Source: Caryophanales bacterium (GTDB lineage: Bacteria > Bacillota_I > Bacilli_A > RFN20 > CAG-826). Taken from it: a stretch of 9,909 nucleotides of DNA. Position 1 is the first letter of the stretch. The number at the start of each line of letters is the position of its first letter. Of this stretch, positions 1 to 6,112 are shown in pieces. Under the pieces are notes generated by a model. That model saw only the letters and a program-made list of their open reading frames with translations, had not been told where the DNA came from and did no database searches. The DNA lies in contig JAQYPI010000086.1 of assembly GCA_028726925.1 (NCBI GenBank), forward strand, positions 1 to 9,909, in the 5' to 3' direction. Both the position numbers and the translations under genes were made by a program.

Positions 1-348
1 ATCGAGGAAGATATTTCTTTGCTTGAGTTGGTATACCAACAAAACGGCTATCCTGGTCCAGATGACTCGGGTGATCGCCGCAATAATCTTCCCGTATGGG
101 CCTCTGGAACTCATTCCGACGATCTTGAGTCCATGGGATTCTACAAAGAACATCCTGAGACAAAAGAAAAGATCTTTATGTTCATTCTCGATAGAAATGG
201 CGAACTCGGTTACACATTCCACGAAGGACTGGTCTTTGATTCTATTGACATGGCGAAGAATGAAGGGTACGAAAATTTCTACGTGAAAATCTTCGAAAGC
301 TATTACCTCGTTAATTTCGAGAAGTCCGTCTTAGTATTGGAAAAATAA
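1..348 (+). CDS. 3' part of an unrecognised protein gene
   Basis: The reading frame is open from the first base to a TAA stop at 346-348. The first visible start-like codon (TTG at 19) has no ribosome binding site in front of it, so the gene most likely begins before the window. About 115 residues are visible. They are soluble and rich in acidic and aromatic residues, with no membrane segment, no signal peptide and no catalytic motif I can name; the last 60 residues read like an alternating strand/helix domain ending in a hydrophobic strand (YYLVNFEKSVLVLEK). Base and codon use is clearly more AT-rich (AAA, GAA, TAT, ATT) than in all genes downstream. That fits an accessory or recently acquired gene, or simply a weakly expressed one. 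A terminator hairpin follows directly. No function is proposed. Confidence 0.7.
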   Translation: MEEDISLLELVYQQNGYPGPDDSGDRRNNLPVWASGTHSDDLESMGFYKEHPETKEKIFMFILDRNGELGYTFHEGLVFDSIDMAKNEGYENFYVKIFESYYLVNFEKSVLVLEK

Positions 349-356
349 GAAAAATA

Positions 357-387
357 GTGGATAGGATTACCTATCCACATATTTATT
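357..387 (+). terminator. Rho-independent terminator after the first gene
   Basis: A perfect 9-bp stem (GTGGATAGG / CCTATCCAC, 357-365 and 370-378) closes an ATTA loop 8 nt after the stop codon. It is followed by a T-rich but interrupted run (ATATTTATT) and preceded by an A-rich run, so it could work in both directions. It isolates the AT-rich gene from the trxB region. Confidence 0.75.
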
Positions 388-465
388 ATCACGTAAATCT
401 AAATCAATCAGAAAAAACATTTACAACCGACCCCCCGAAGGAGGAATGACGTTCGTCGATTCATG

Positions 466-496
466 GGCGTCCAAGCATGGCTAAGGCGCCTTTTTT
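466..496 (+). terminator. Terminator-like hairpin with T6 tract upstream of trxB
   Basis: The segment can fold as GGCG (466-469) with CGCC (487-490), CC (471-472) with GG (485-486) and AGC (474-476) with GCT (480-482), closing an ATG loop, with a one-base bulge and small internal loops. Six T residues follow (491-496). The architecture is that of an intrinsic terminator, but no supported gene ends just before it: the previous gene already has its own terminator about 90 nt upstream. It lies next to an orphan Shine-Dalgarno sequence (AAGGAGG, 438-444). It may be a leader or attenuator or the remnant of a lost gene. Confidence 0.45.
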
Positions 497-506
497 CGTC
501 TTGGGT

Positions 507-528
507 TAGAATAAAGAGGACAAGGAGG
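507..528 (+). promoter_or_regulatory. trxB -10 element and ribosome binding site
   Basis: TAGAAT at 507-512 is a good -10 match, preceded by CTTGGGT; no convincing -35 is present at 16-18 bp upstream. AAGGAGG at 522-528 sits 6 nt before the ATG at 535 and decides the start of trxB. Confidence 0.5.
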
Positions 529-534
529 AAGCGT

Positions 535-1446
535 ATGGAAATTCAATGCGATGTCGTCGTGATCGGGGCGGGGGCCGCGGGCCTCACCGCGGGGATCTAT
601 CTGCGCAGGAGCAACCTCAAAGCCGTCGTGCTCGAGAAAAGCGCGCCGGGAGGAATCCTTTTGAACATCCACCGCATCGACAACTATCCAGGCCTTCCTC
701 GCATCGCGGGACCGGACCTTGCCGTGAACATGATGCAGCAATCCTTGGATCTCGGCGTCGAAATCGCTTACGAAGAAGTGGCGAAAGTGGAAAAAGAAGA
801 GAGGCATTTCGTCGTTTATGCTTCAAACGTTTATCGCGCGAAGGCCATAATCGTCGCCTCGGGAATGACCCAAAACGAGAAGAAGGTGCCCGGTGAGAAG
901 GAATTCCTCGGGAAGGGAGTCTCTTATTGCGCTTCCTGCGACGGGGCGTTTTTCCGCGGGCAAGACGTCATGGTCGTCGGACACTCGGATCGCGTCGCGG
1001 AAGAAGCCATCTATCTTTCCGGGCTTGCGCGCAAAGTCTATGTCGCGATGCCGGAAGCCCCGTCTTTTTCTGAACGGCACGCGGATATCCTCAAAGGCCT
1101 TTCCCAAGTGGAATTGATGCCATCTACCACGCTTGTTGCAGTTTCGGGAACGGACAAGGTCTCCGAGGCGGTCCTTTCGGTCAACGGCCAAGAAACGCGG
1201 GTACCTGTCTCCGCCGTTTTCCCTTTAACCGAAGGGCGTAGTGCCGTGTCGTTCCTTTATCCTTTGCATCCCGGGGAAGAGAAAGGTTTCCTTCTCGTTG
1301 ACGGGAATCTCTCCACCTCCGTCCCGGGCGTCTTCGCTTGCGGGGACGTCGTGAAGAAGGCTTTGCGTCAGGTCGCCAACGCCGTCGGGGAAGCCGCTTT
1401 GGCCGCGACCAACGCGATTCGTTACGTCCGCACGCTCGGGAAATGA
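535..1446 (+). CDS. trxB: Thioredoxin reductase-like flavoprotein, lacking canonical NADPH motifs
   Basis: A 303-residue protein of the low-molecular-weight thioredoxin reductase family, which reduces thioredoxin disulfide through FAD and a CxxC pair in the cytoplasm. Visible features are the FAD-binding GxGxxG (GAGAAG, residues 11-16), the redox motif CASCDG (Cys132, Cys135) and the C-terminal FAD motif GVFACGD followed by LRQVANAVGEAALAA. Length is usual for the family (about 300-320). The start at 535 is chosen because AAGGAGG lies 6 nt upstream and the FAD strand begins at residue 6; an in-frame ATG at 463 would add a basic 24-residue leader across a hairpin. Oddly, the second nucleotide-binding motif, normally GGGDSA, reads GHSDRV (149-154), and the NADPH-phosphate motif HRRxxxR is replaced by residues around AMPEAPSFS (171-179). 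The electron donor may therefore not be NADPH; a ferredoxin-dependent flavin thioredoxin reductase is one option. Family assignment is firm, donor is inference. It lies directly upstream of whiA. Confidence 0.88.
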   Translation: MEIQCDVVVIGAGAAGLTAGIYLRRSNLKAVVLEKSAPGGILLNIHRIDNYPGLPRIAGPDLAVNMMQQSLDLGVEIAYEEVAKVEKEERHFVVYASNVYRAKAIIVASGMTQNEKKVPGEKEFLGKGVSYCASCDGAFFRGQDVMVVGHSDRVAEEAIYLSGLARKVYVAMPEAPSFSERHADILKGLSQVELMPSTTLVAVSGTDKVSEAVLSVNGQETRVPVSAVFPLTEGRSAVSFLYPLHPGEEKGFLLVDGNLSTSVPGVFACGDVVKKALRQVANAVGEAALAATNAIRYVRTLGK

Positions 1447-1452
1447 GGGCTC

Positions 1453-1480
1453 TTGCCACTCTCCCCTCACTCGGTATACT
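1453..1480 (+). promoter_or_regulatory. Predicted promoter of whiA
   Basis: TTGCCA (1453-1458), a 16-bp spacer and TATACT (1475-1480) form a reasonable sigma-A-type promoter in the gap between trxB and whiA. A 6-bp inverted repeat (TGAGGG 1444-1449 / CCCTCA 1464-1469) surrounds the -35 box. No T tract follows it, so it is not a clear terminator for trxB; read-through from trxB is possible. Confidence 0.5.
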
Positions 1481-1491
1481 TTAAGGGAACT

Positions 1492-1551
1492 ATGGCATTG
1501 TCGTTTCGTTTGACCAATCCCCCGTTGCTTGGAGGCCCCATCCATGGATGA
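1492..1551 (+). CDS. Possible 19-codon leader ORF overlapping the whiA start
   Basis: An ATG at 1492 opens a 19-codon frame (MALSFRLTNPPLLGGPIHG) whose TGA at 1549-1551 lies just inside whiA, so the whiA ATG (1544) falls within its last codons. An AAGGGA motif at 1483-1488 is close upstream, but the predicted transcription start (about 1487) would cut it off. The overlap would suit translational coupling, yet a frame this short can arise by chance. No protein family recognised. Confidence 0.2.
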   Translation: MALSFRLTNPPLLGGPIHG

Positions 1552-2485
1552 CACCATCTCTTTTGCGATGGCGTGCAAAGAGGAGGTTGCCGTCGCCGAA
1601 CGCTCTCTTGAGGAGCAAAAGGCCCTTCTTTCCGCGTTTGTCAAAGGCGGGGGTTCCCTTCGCATCGGGTCCAAGCAAGAAATCGAACTCTCGACGGAAT
1701 CGAGCACGATTGCCAAGATGCTCTACATGAGCTTCTCACAGATTTACGGTGCCAAATGCCGTTTTGCCTATACCCGTGGCATCGGCTTCCGGAAAAAGAC
1801 GAAGTACCACGTCCTTGTGGAAAACCCGGATTTGATTCTCGAAGACCTTCACGTCGATTTCTTCTCTTCCACAATCCCTGCGACCGCCCACAACGAGGAA
1901 ACAAAAGAGGCTTATCTCGCGGGTGCGTTCCTCTCAAGTGGGTCCGTGAACGATCCCTCCAGCAGCAATTACCACCTCGAAATCGCCACGTCCGATCTTA
2001 TTTACGCGAAAAAGCTGATGCATTTGATCAATCGCCTTCAGACAAGGCCTTTTTCCGCGAAGGTCGCCTCCCGTCGTAAGGAATTCATCGTGTATCTCAA
2101 GCGCTCCGAGGAAATCGCGGATTTCATCGTCCTCATGAAAGCCCCCGAATGCTGTCTCCGCTTTGAAGACGTACGGTTGAGTAGGGACTACGCCAACATC
2201 GGCAATCGCCTCGTGAACCTCGACGCGGCGAACATGTCCAAGACGACCGCCGCCGCGGAACGCCAGCTCAAGGAAATTCAGTATTTCGAAGAGCACGGCT
2301 TCTCGATTGACGTCTCCCCCAAACTCAAGGCCCTCATGGCGTTGCGCGTCGCCCATCCCGACGCATCCCTCGAGGAGTTGGCCGCCTTGTTAAGCGAAGA
2401 ACTCGCGACGACGGTCACCAAAAGCAACATCAATCACCTGTTCCGTTCCCTCCACGCGATGTACGAGGAGGAGATGCCGTCATGA
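1544..2485 (+). CDS. whiA: WhiA, DNA-binding protein of sporulation/cell division type
   Basis: A 313-residue protein matching the usual length and layout of WhiA, a Gram-positive DNA-binding protein that regulates sporulation genes in Streptomyces and affects cell division and chromosome segregation in Bacillus. The N-terminal part is the LAGLIDADG-endonuclease-like fold without endonuclease function in this family. Diagnostic stretches are SFAMACKEEVA near the start (6-16), AYLAGAFLSSGSVNDP (123-138) followed by YHLEIAT, NLDAANMSKTTAAAERQ (225-241), and the C-terminal helix-turn-helix with HPDASLEELAALL (271-283) and TKSNINHLFRSL (292-303). The start at 1544 is preferred over an upstream TTG at 1529 because GGAGG (1531-1535) is 8 nt before it. 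In Bacillus subtilis whiA sits with trxB, rapZ and yvcK; here rapZ and yvcK are absent between trxB and whiA. The stop codon overlaps the next gene by 4 nt. Confidence 0.93.
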   Translation: MDDTISFAMACKEEVAVAERSLEEQKALLSAFVKGGGSLRIGSKQEIELSTESSTIAKMLYMSFSQIYGAKCRFAYTRGIGFRKKTKYHVLVENPDLILEDLHVDFFSSTIPATAHNEETKEAYLAGAFLSSGSVNDPSSSNYHLEIATSDLIYAKKLMHLINRLQTRPFSAKVASRRKEFIVYLKRSEEIADFIVLMKAPECCLRFEDVRLSRDYANIGNRLVNLDAANMSKTTAAAERQLKEIQYFEEHGFSIDVSPKLKALMALRVAHPDASLEELAALLSEELATTVTKSNINHLFRSLHAMYEEEMPS

Positions 2486-2772
2486 AGATCTCTGGTTTCG
2501 AAGGATCAAACCTCAAGGTTCTGGAGCATCTCGGGTTCCGCATCATGGAACTCCGTCGCGAGGCCAAGATGTCGCAATTGGACCTCGCTTTGCGCGCGGG
2601 GATGTCCAAGAACTACCTTTGCGATCTTGAACATGGGAGGCGGAACCCATCCATGCTCGTTCTCGTGCGCATCGCGCATGCCCTGCAGGTGAGTTTCCCC
2701 GTCCTTTTCGAAGGGGTTCCCGTCTTGGTCGACGAGAAGGACGAACGGCTGGACTCCCCGTTTTTATCTTAA
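2482..2772 (+). CDS. XRE-family helix-turn-helix regulator, translationally coupled to whiA
   Basis: A 96-residue protein dominated by one Cro/C1-type helix-turn-helix domain (about residues 18-76): FRIMELRREAKMSQLDLA, then the recognition helix around MSKNYLCDLE (41-50), then GRRNPSMLVLVRIAHAL. This is the fold of small DNA-binding repressors. The C-terminal 20 residues are acidic and have no known domain. Its ATG overlaps the whiA TGA (ATGA at 2482-2485), and GGAGGAG at 2467-2473 inside whiA is a well-spaced ribosome binding site, so the two proteins are almost certainly made together. It is the last gene before gap, and two inverted repeats lie between them, so autoregulation or control of gap is plausible but is inference. 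The target genes are unknown. Confidence 0.85.
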   Translation: MKISGFEGSNLKVLEHLGFRIMELRREAKMSQLDLALRAGMSKNYLCDLEHGRRNPSMLVLVRIAHALQVSFPVLFEGVPVLVDEKDERLDSPFLS

Positions 2773-2778
2773 GATAAA
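2763..2778 (+). repeat. Perfect 16-bp palindrome over the stop codon of the XRE gene
   Basis: TTTATCTTAAGATAAA is a perfect two-fold palindrome that covers the TAA stop (2770-2772) of the XRE-type gene. As RNA it would give only a weak AT stem without a following T run, so it is a poor terminator. As DNA it has the symmetry of a dimeric regulator site. Its role is not established. Confidence 0.5.
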
Positions 2779-2796
2779 TTTAATAAGAAAAAATTA

Positions 2797-2817
2797 CCGA
2801 TATAGCGATATATCCGG
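2797..2817 (+). promoter_or_regulatory. Inverted repeat upstream of the gap promoter, possible operator
   Basis: GATATA (2799-2804) and TATATC (2809-2814) form perfect arms around GCGA, and flanking CC (2797-2798) and GG (2816-2817) extend the symmetry with one unpaired C. It lies about 35 bp upstream of the gap -10 box, where an activator or repressor could act. It does not resemble the CggR operator known from Bacillus. No T tract follows, so it is not a terminator. Confidence 0.35.
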
Positions 2818-2851
2818 GGTCAATTCTCTTTATCTTCCCGTTTTGCTTGGG

Positions 2852-2880
2852 TATAATGATTCCGCTGTTTCAAAAGGAGG
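2852..2880 (+). promoter_or_regulatory. gap -10 box and ribosome binding site
   Basis: A perfect TATAAT (2852-2857) preceded by CTTGGG predicts transcription from about 2864, giving a short leader. No good -35 hexamer is visible at the right distance. AAAGGAGG (2873-2880) is a near-perfect ribosome binding site 9 nt before the ATG at 2890, fitting strong expression. Confidence 0.65.
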
Positions 2881-2889
2881 ACTCAAAGA

Positions 2890-3909
2890 ATGTCCATCAA
2901 ACTAGCAATCAATGGCTTCGGCCGCATCGGACGTCTCGCGTTCCGTCGCGCTTACGAAGAAGGCATGGAAGTCGTCGCGATCAACGACCTCGTCGACGCG
3001 AAGACCCTCGCTTACCTTCTCAAGTACGACACCACCCACCGCACCTGGCACGCTGACGAAATCTCCGCGGACGAACACAACATCATCTTCCAAGGCCGCA
3101 AGATCCCCGTCCTCGGCCAGAAGGATCCGCACGAATTGAAGTGGGGCGAATACGGCGCCGAGATCGTTCTCGAATGCACCGGCCGCCTCAAGAGCCATGA
3201 AGACGGCGACATCCACTTGGCCAATGGCGCCAAGGGCGTCATCATCTCCGCCCCGTCTTCCTCCAAAGACATCCCGACCTATGTCTATGGCGTCAACACC
3301 GATAAGCTCACCAAGGATCAGACCATCATCTCCGGCGCTTCCTGCACCACCAACTGCTTGGCCCCGGTCATGAAAGTCCTTCAGGAAAAGTTCGGCGTCC
3401 AAGGCGGCGTCATGACCACCGTCCACGCCTACACCAACGACCAGACCATCCTTGACCTCGCCAAGGGCAACCTCCGCCGTGGCCGCGCTGCCGCTGCGAA
3501 CATCACCCCGACCACCACTGGCGCCGCCAAGGCGATCGGCAAGGTCATCCCGGAACTCGCCGGCACCCTCAACGGCTTTGCCGTCCGCGTCCCGGTCACC
3601 GATGGCTCCCTCTGCGACGTCACCGTCACCCTCAAGAAGAAGGTCACCGTCGAAGAGATCAACGCTGCGATGAAAGAGGCCGCCGAAGGCGAACTCAAGG
3701 GCGTTCTCGGCTACACCGAAGACGAAATCGTTTCCAGCGACATCCTTGGTTCCACCTATGGCTCCATCTTCGATGCCACCCTCACGATGATCGTCGAGGA
3801 TCCGAGCGGCACCCAGCACGTCAAGGTCGTTGCCTGGTACGACAACGAAATGTCCTTCACCGCGCAGTACGTCCGCCTCGCGAAGCTCTACGCGAAAGTC
3901 CTCGCCTAA
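2890..3909 (+). CDS. gap: Glyceraldehyde-3-phosphate dehydrogenase (NAD type)
   Basis: A 339-residue cytoplasmic enzyme of full family length that oxidises glyceraldehyde 3-phosphate with phosphate and NAD+ to 1,3-bisphosphoglycerate in glycolysis. The NAD-binding Rossmann start is INGFGRIGR (7-15). Asp33 in INDL is the residue that selects NAD over NADP. The active-site signature SGASCTTNCLAP carries the nucleophile Cys152, with the partner His179 in TTVHAYT. The C-terminal WYDNEMSF is also typical. Codons are heavily C-ending, as in other highly expressed genes of this stretch. It has its own promoter and a strong terminator, so it is expressed separately from pgk-tpiA. The single visible copy, with Asp33, suggests the glycolytic direction. 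Confidence 0.97.
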   Translation: MSIKLAINGFGRIGRLAFRRAYEEGMEVVAINDLVDAKTLAYLLKYDTTHRTWHADEISADEHNIIFQGRKIPVLGQKDPHELKWGEYGAEIVLECTGRLKSHEDGDIHLANGAKGVIISAPSSSKDIPTYVYGVNTDKLTKDQTIISGASCTTNCLAPVMKVLQEKFGVQGGVMTTVHAYTNDQTILDLAKGNLRRGRAAAANITPTTTGAAKAIGKVIPELAGTLNGFAVRVPVTDGSLCDVTVTLKKKVTVEEINAAMKEAAEGELKGVLGYTEDEIVSSDILGSTYGSIFDATLTMIVEDPSGTQHVKVVAWYDNEMSFTAQYVRLAKLYAKVLA

Positions 3910-3932
3910 TCGCGAGCCCTCAACGAGAGAAG

Positions 3933-3960
3933 AAGCCCTGGTTCGCCGGGGCTTTTCTTG
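3933..3960 (+). terminator. Rho-independent terminator of gap
   Basis: A 9-bp stem (AAGCCCTGG 3933-3941 / CCGGGGCTT 3946-3954, one T-G pair) closes a TTCG tetraloop and runs into TTTTCTTGTT. It separates gap from pgk. Confidence 0.9.
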
Positions 3961-4079
3961 TTGACACGGAAACATACGGGAAATCGATATTTCGGTTTTC
4001 TATTACCAAATCTCTTCCTTATAGGAAGAATTACGTTAGAATATAACTGCGTATGGGTTTACCCACGTTTAGCAAGGAG
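3961..4079 (+). promoter_or_regulatory. Promoter and leader region of pgk-tpiA
   Basis: The most likely start is the -10 TAGAAT at 4037-4042 (inside TTAGAATATAAC) with a weak -35 (TTCCTT 4015-4020, 16-bp spacer). A 6-bp inverted repeat (TCTTCC 4013-4018 / GGAAGA 4024-4029) overlaps this -35 and could be a repressor site. Further up, a perfect TTGACA (3961-3966) follows the gap terminator, but its -10 is poor and coincides with another inverted repeat (GAAAT 3980-3984 / ATTTC 3989-3993). In the leader, TGGGT (4054-4058) and ACCCA (4061-4065) give a very tight hairpin. AAGGAG at 4074-4079 is the pgk ribosome binding site. Confidence 0.5.
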
Positions 4080-4090
4080 AACAGAACAAA

Positions 4091-5335
4091 ATGCTAACTG
4101 TCGAAGAAATGAAGGACCTCAAGGGCAAAAAGGTCCTCGTCCGCGTGGACTTCAACGTCCCGCAGACCGCCGGTGTCATCCGCGATGACAACCGCATCCA
4201 GAAAGCCCTTCCCACCATCCAATATCTCACCTCTCACGGCGCGAGGGTCATCCTCATGTCCCACCTTGGCAAGATCAAATGGAAAGAACCCGATCCCGCC
4301 AAGATCGAGGCCATGAAGAAAGCCAACGACATGGCTTGCGTCGCCACCCGCCTCGGCGAGCTCGTCGCCCCGACCAAGGTCGTCTTCTCCCCGGAAACCA
4401 GGGGCGAAGGTCTCAAAGCCAAAGTCGATGCCCTCCAAGACGGCGAAATCCTTCTCGTTCAGAACACCCGTTATGAGAAAGGCGAAGAGAAGAATTCCCC
4501 GGAACTCTCCAAGGAATGGGCGTCCCTCGCCGATGCGTTCGTCATGGATGCCTTCGGCTCTGCCCACCGTGCCCACGCTTCCACCGTCGGCGTTCCGGCC
4601 ATCCTCAAGGCCGAGGGCAAGCAAGTCGCGGAAGGCTACCTCATGCAAGTTGAGGTCAAGAACCTCTCCCGCTGCGTCGAAGTCGCGGATGAAGATCGCC
4701 CCTATGTCGCGATCCTCGGCGGTTTCAAGGTTTCCGACAAGATCAAGGTCATCGATTCCCTCCTCAAGAAATGCGACTATGTCTTGATCGGCGGGGCCAT
4801 GGCTTACACCTTCGAGAAGGCGATCGGCCTCAACGTCGGGAAATCCCCTGTCGAAACCGAGCAACTCGAATACGCCCTTAAGTGCCTCAAGGAATCCAAC
4901 GGCCGTCTCCTTCTCCCGATCGACGCGGTCATCACGGACAACTTCGATGAAAACGCCGAGCGCGTCATCAAGACCGTCGATACCATCGTCGAACTCGGCG
5001 AAGGCATCCCCGATGGCTTCGAAGGTGTCGACATCGGCCCGAAGACCCGCGCGAAATACGCCGACATCATCTCCAAGGCCAAGATGGTCTTCTGGAACGG
5101 CCCGATGGGCGTCTTTGAACAAAAGGACTTCCAAGCCGGCACCATCGCTGTTTGCGAAGCCATCAAGGACCTCGAAGGCAAAGCCTTCTCCGTCATCGGC
5201 GGCGGCGACTCTGCCTCCGCAGCCAAGCAGCTTGGCTACAAGAAGAACTTCTCCCACGTCTCCACCGGCGGCGGCGCTTCTCTCGAGATGATCGAGACCG
5301 ACGGCCACCTCCCCGGCGTCGACGTCCTCCGCTAA
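4091..5335 (+). CDS. pgk: Phosphoglycerate kinase
   Basis: A 414-residue cytoplasmic enzyme that transfers phosphate from 1,3-bisphosphoglycerate to ADP, making ATP. The N-domain substrate site is seen as RVDFNVP (18-24), DDNRI (32-36), MSHLGK (56-61), NTRYEKGEEK (125-134) and DAFGSAHRAHAST; the C-domain nucleotide site as GGFKVSDKI, WNGPMGVFE, GGGDSASAAKQLG and STGGGASLEMIE. SHLGK rather than SHLGRP is the form found in streptococcal-type Bacilli. The protein is slightly longer than the usual 390-400, mainly from roughly eight extra residues in the loop after SHLGK (about 62-82, PDPAKIEAMKKAND). AAGGAG lies 11 nt before the ATG. It is the first gene of a unit with tpiA (18 nt downstream) and the BI-1 gene. 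Confidence 0.97.
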   Translation: MLTVEEMKDLKGKKVLVRVDFNVPQTAGVIRDDNRIQKALPTIQYLTSHGARVILMSHLGKIKWKEPDPAKIEAMKKANDMACVATRLGELVAPTKVVFSPETRGEGLKAKVDALQDGEILLVQNTRYEKGEEKNSPELSKEWASLADAFVMDAFGSAHRAHASTVGVPAILKAEGKQVAEGYLMQVEVKNLSRCVEVADEDRPYVAILGGFKVSDKIKVIDSLLKKCDYVLIGGAMAYTFEKAIGLNVGKSPVETEQLEYALKCLKESNGRLLLPIDAVITDNFDENAERVIKTVDTIVELGEGIPDGFEGVDIGPKTRAKYADIISKAKMVFWNGPMGVFEQKDFQAGTIAVCEAIKDLEGKAFSVIGGGDSASAAKQLGYKKNFSHVSTGGGASLEMIETDGHLPGVDVLR

Positions 5336-5353
5336 GCAAGAACGGTCAAAAAC

Positions 5354-6112
5354 ATGCGTAAGAAACTGCTTCTTGGCAACTGGAAAATGAACAAGACCCC
5401 TCGCGAGGCCAAGGAATTCGCCTTGGGCTCGAAGGAGATGGTCGATTACGCGATCGCCCACGACATTGACGTGGGCGTCGCCCCGACCTATGTCTGCCTC
5501 CAGACCGTGAAAGAAAACGCCGATCCGCGCCTCATCGTCTCCGCTCAAAACGTGAACGAGCACGATCATGGCGCCTATACCGGCGAGATCTCCATCCCGA
5601 TGCTTCAGGAACTCGGAATCTCCTGGGTTATCCTTGGGCACTCCGAACGCCGCGAATATAACGGCGAAACCTCGGAAGCCTGCAACGCGAAGATCCATGC
5701 GCTTCTTTCCGCCCATATGGTCCCTGTCTATTGCTGCGGGGAAAGCCTCGAAACCTTTGAGGCGGGCCAAACGAAAGCCTGGGTCGAAGAGCAGATCCGC
5801 GTCGGTCTTGCGGGCATTGCCCCGGAAGACGCCGCGAACGTCGTCATCGCCTATGAGCCCATCTGGGCGATCGGAACCGGGAAATCCGCCACCAAGGAAA
5901 TCGCCGAAGACACGATTGCCTTCATCCGCGGGATCCTCCGCGATCTCTTCGGCGACGTCGCCGATTCCATCCGCATCCTTTATGGCGGTTCTGTGAAACC
6001 CGGCAACATCGCGGAATACATGTCCGAGCCGGACATCGATGGCGCCCTCGTCGGCGGCGCTTCCCTTGCCCTTGATTCCTATCGCGGCCTCATCGAAGGC
6101 TTGGTGAAATAA
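5354..6112 (+). CDS. tpiA: Triosephosphate isomerase
   Basis: A 252-residue TIM-barrel enzyme of normal length interconverting dihydroxyacetone phosphate and glyceraldehyde 3-phosphate. Visible are the phosphate/active-site residues Asn9 and Lys11 in GNWKMNKT, His96 in ILGHSERR, the catalytic base Glu168 in AYEPIWAIGTGKSAT (with flexible loop 6) and the phosphate-binding YGGSVKPGN and DGALVGGASL. The start fits family alignment (MRKKLLLGNWKMN), yet the 18-nt gap after pgk holds no clear Shine-Dalgarno sequence, so translation may depend on ribosomes leaving pgk. Its TAA is followed directly by the ATG of the next gene. Confidence 0.97.
   Translation: MRKKLLLGNWKMNKTPREAKEFALGSKEMVDYAIAHDIDVGVAPTYVCLQTVKENADPRLIVSAQNVNEHDHGAYTGEISIPMLQELGISWVILGHSERREYNGETSEACNAKIHALLSAHMVPVYCCGESLETFEAGQTKAWVEEQIRVGLAGIAPEDAANVVIAYEPIWAIGTGKSATKEIAEDTIAFIRGILRDLFGDVADSIRILYGGSVKPGNIAEYMSEPDIDGALVGGASLALDSYRGLIEGLVK

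Noticed and set aside
463..534. Extended trxB start at ATG 463
   Set aside because: It would add a basic, Trp-rich leader over a terminator-like hairpin and the -10 box, and AAGGAGG points to the ATG at 535.
1529..1543. TTG start for whiA at 1529
   Set aside because: The TTG overlaps the GGAGG ribosome binding site that serves the ATG at 1544.
1444..2485. Mycoplasma-type code (TGA as Trp)
   Set aside because: TGA ends trxB, whiA and the BI-1 gene exactly where the families end, and Trp is TGG throughout.
2902..3975. A 357-codon open frame on the minus strand over gap
   Set aside because: Same codon-bias artefact; no domain, and gap itself is unmistakable.
3961..3991. TTGACA at 3961 as the main pgk promoter
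   Set aside because: At 17-18 bp there is only TCGATA or CGATAT; the closest -10 (GATATT) needs a 19-bp spacer. Kept only as a weak alternative.
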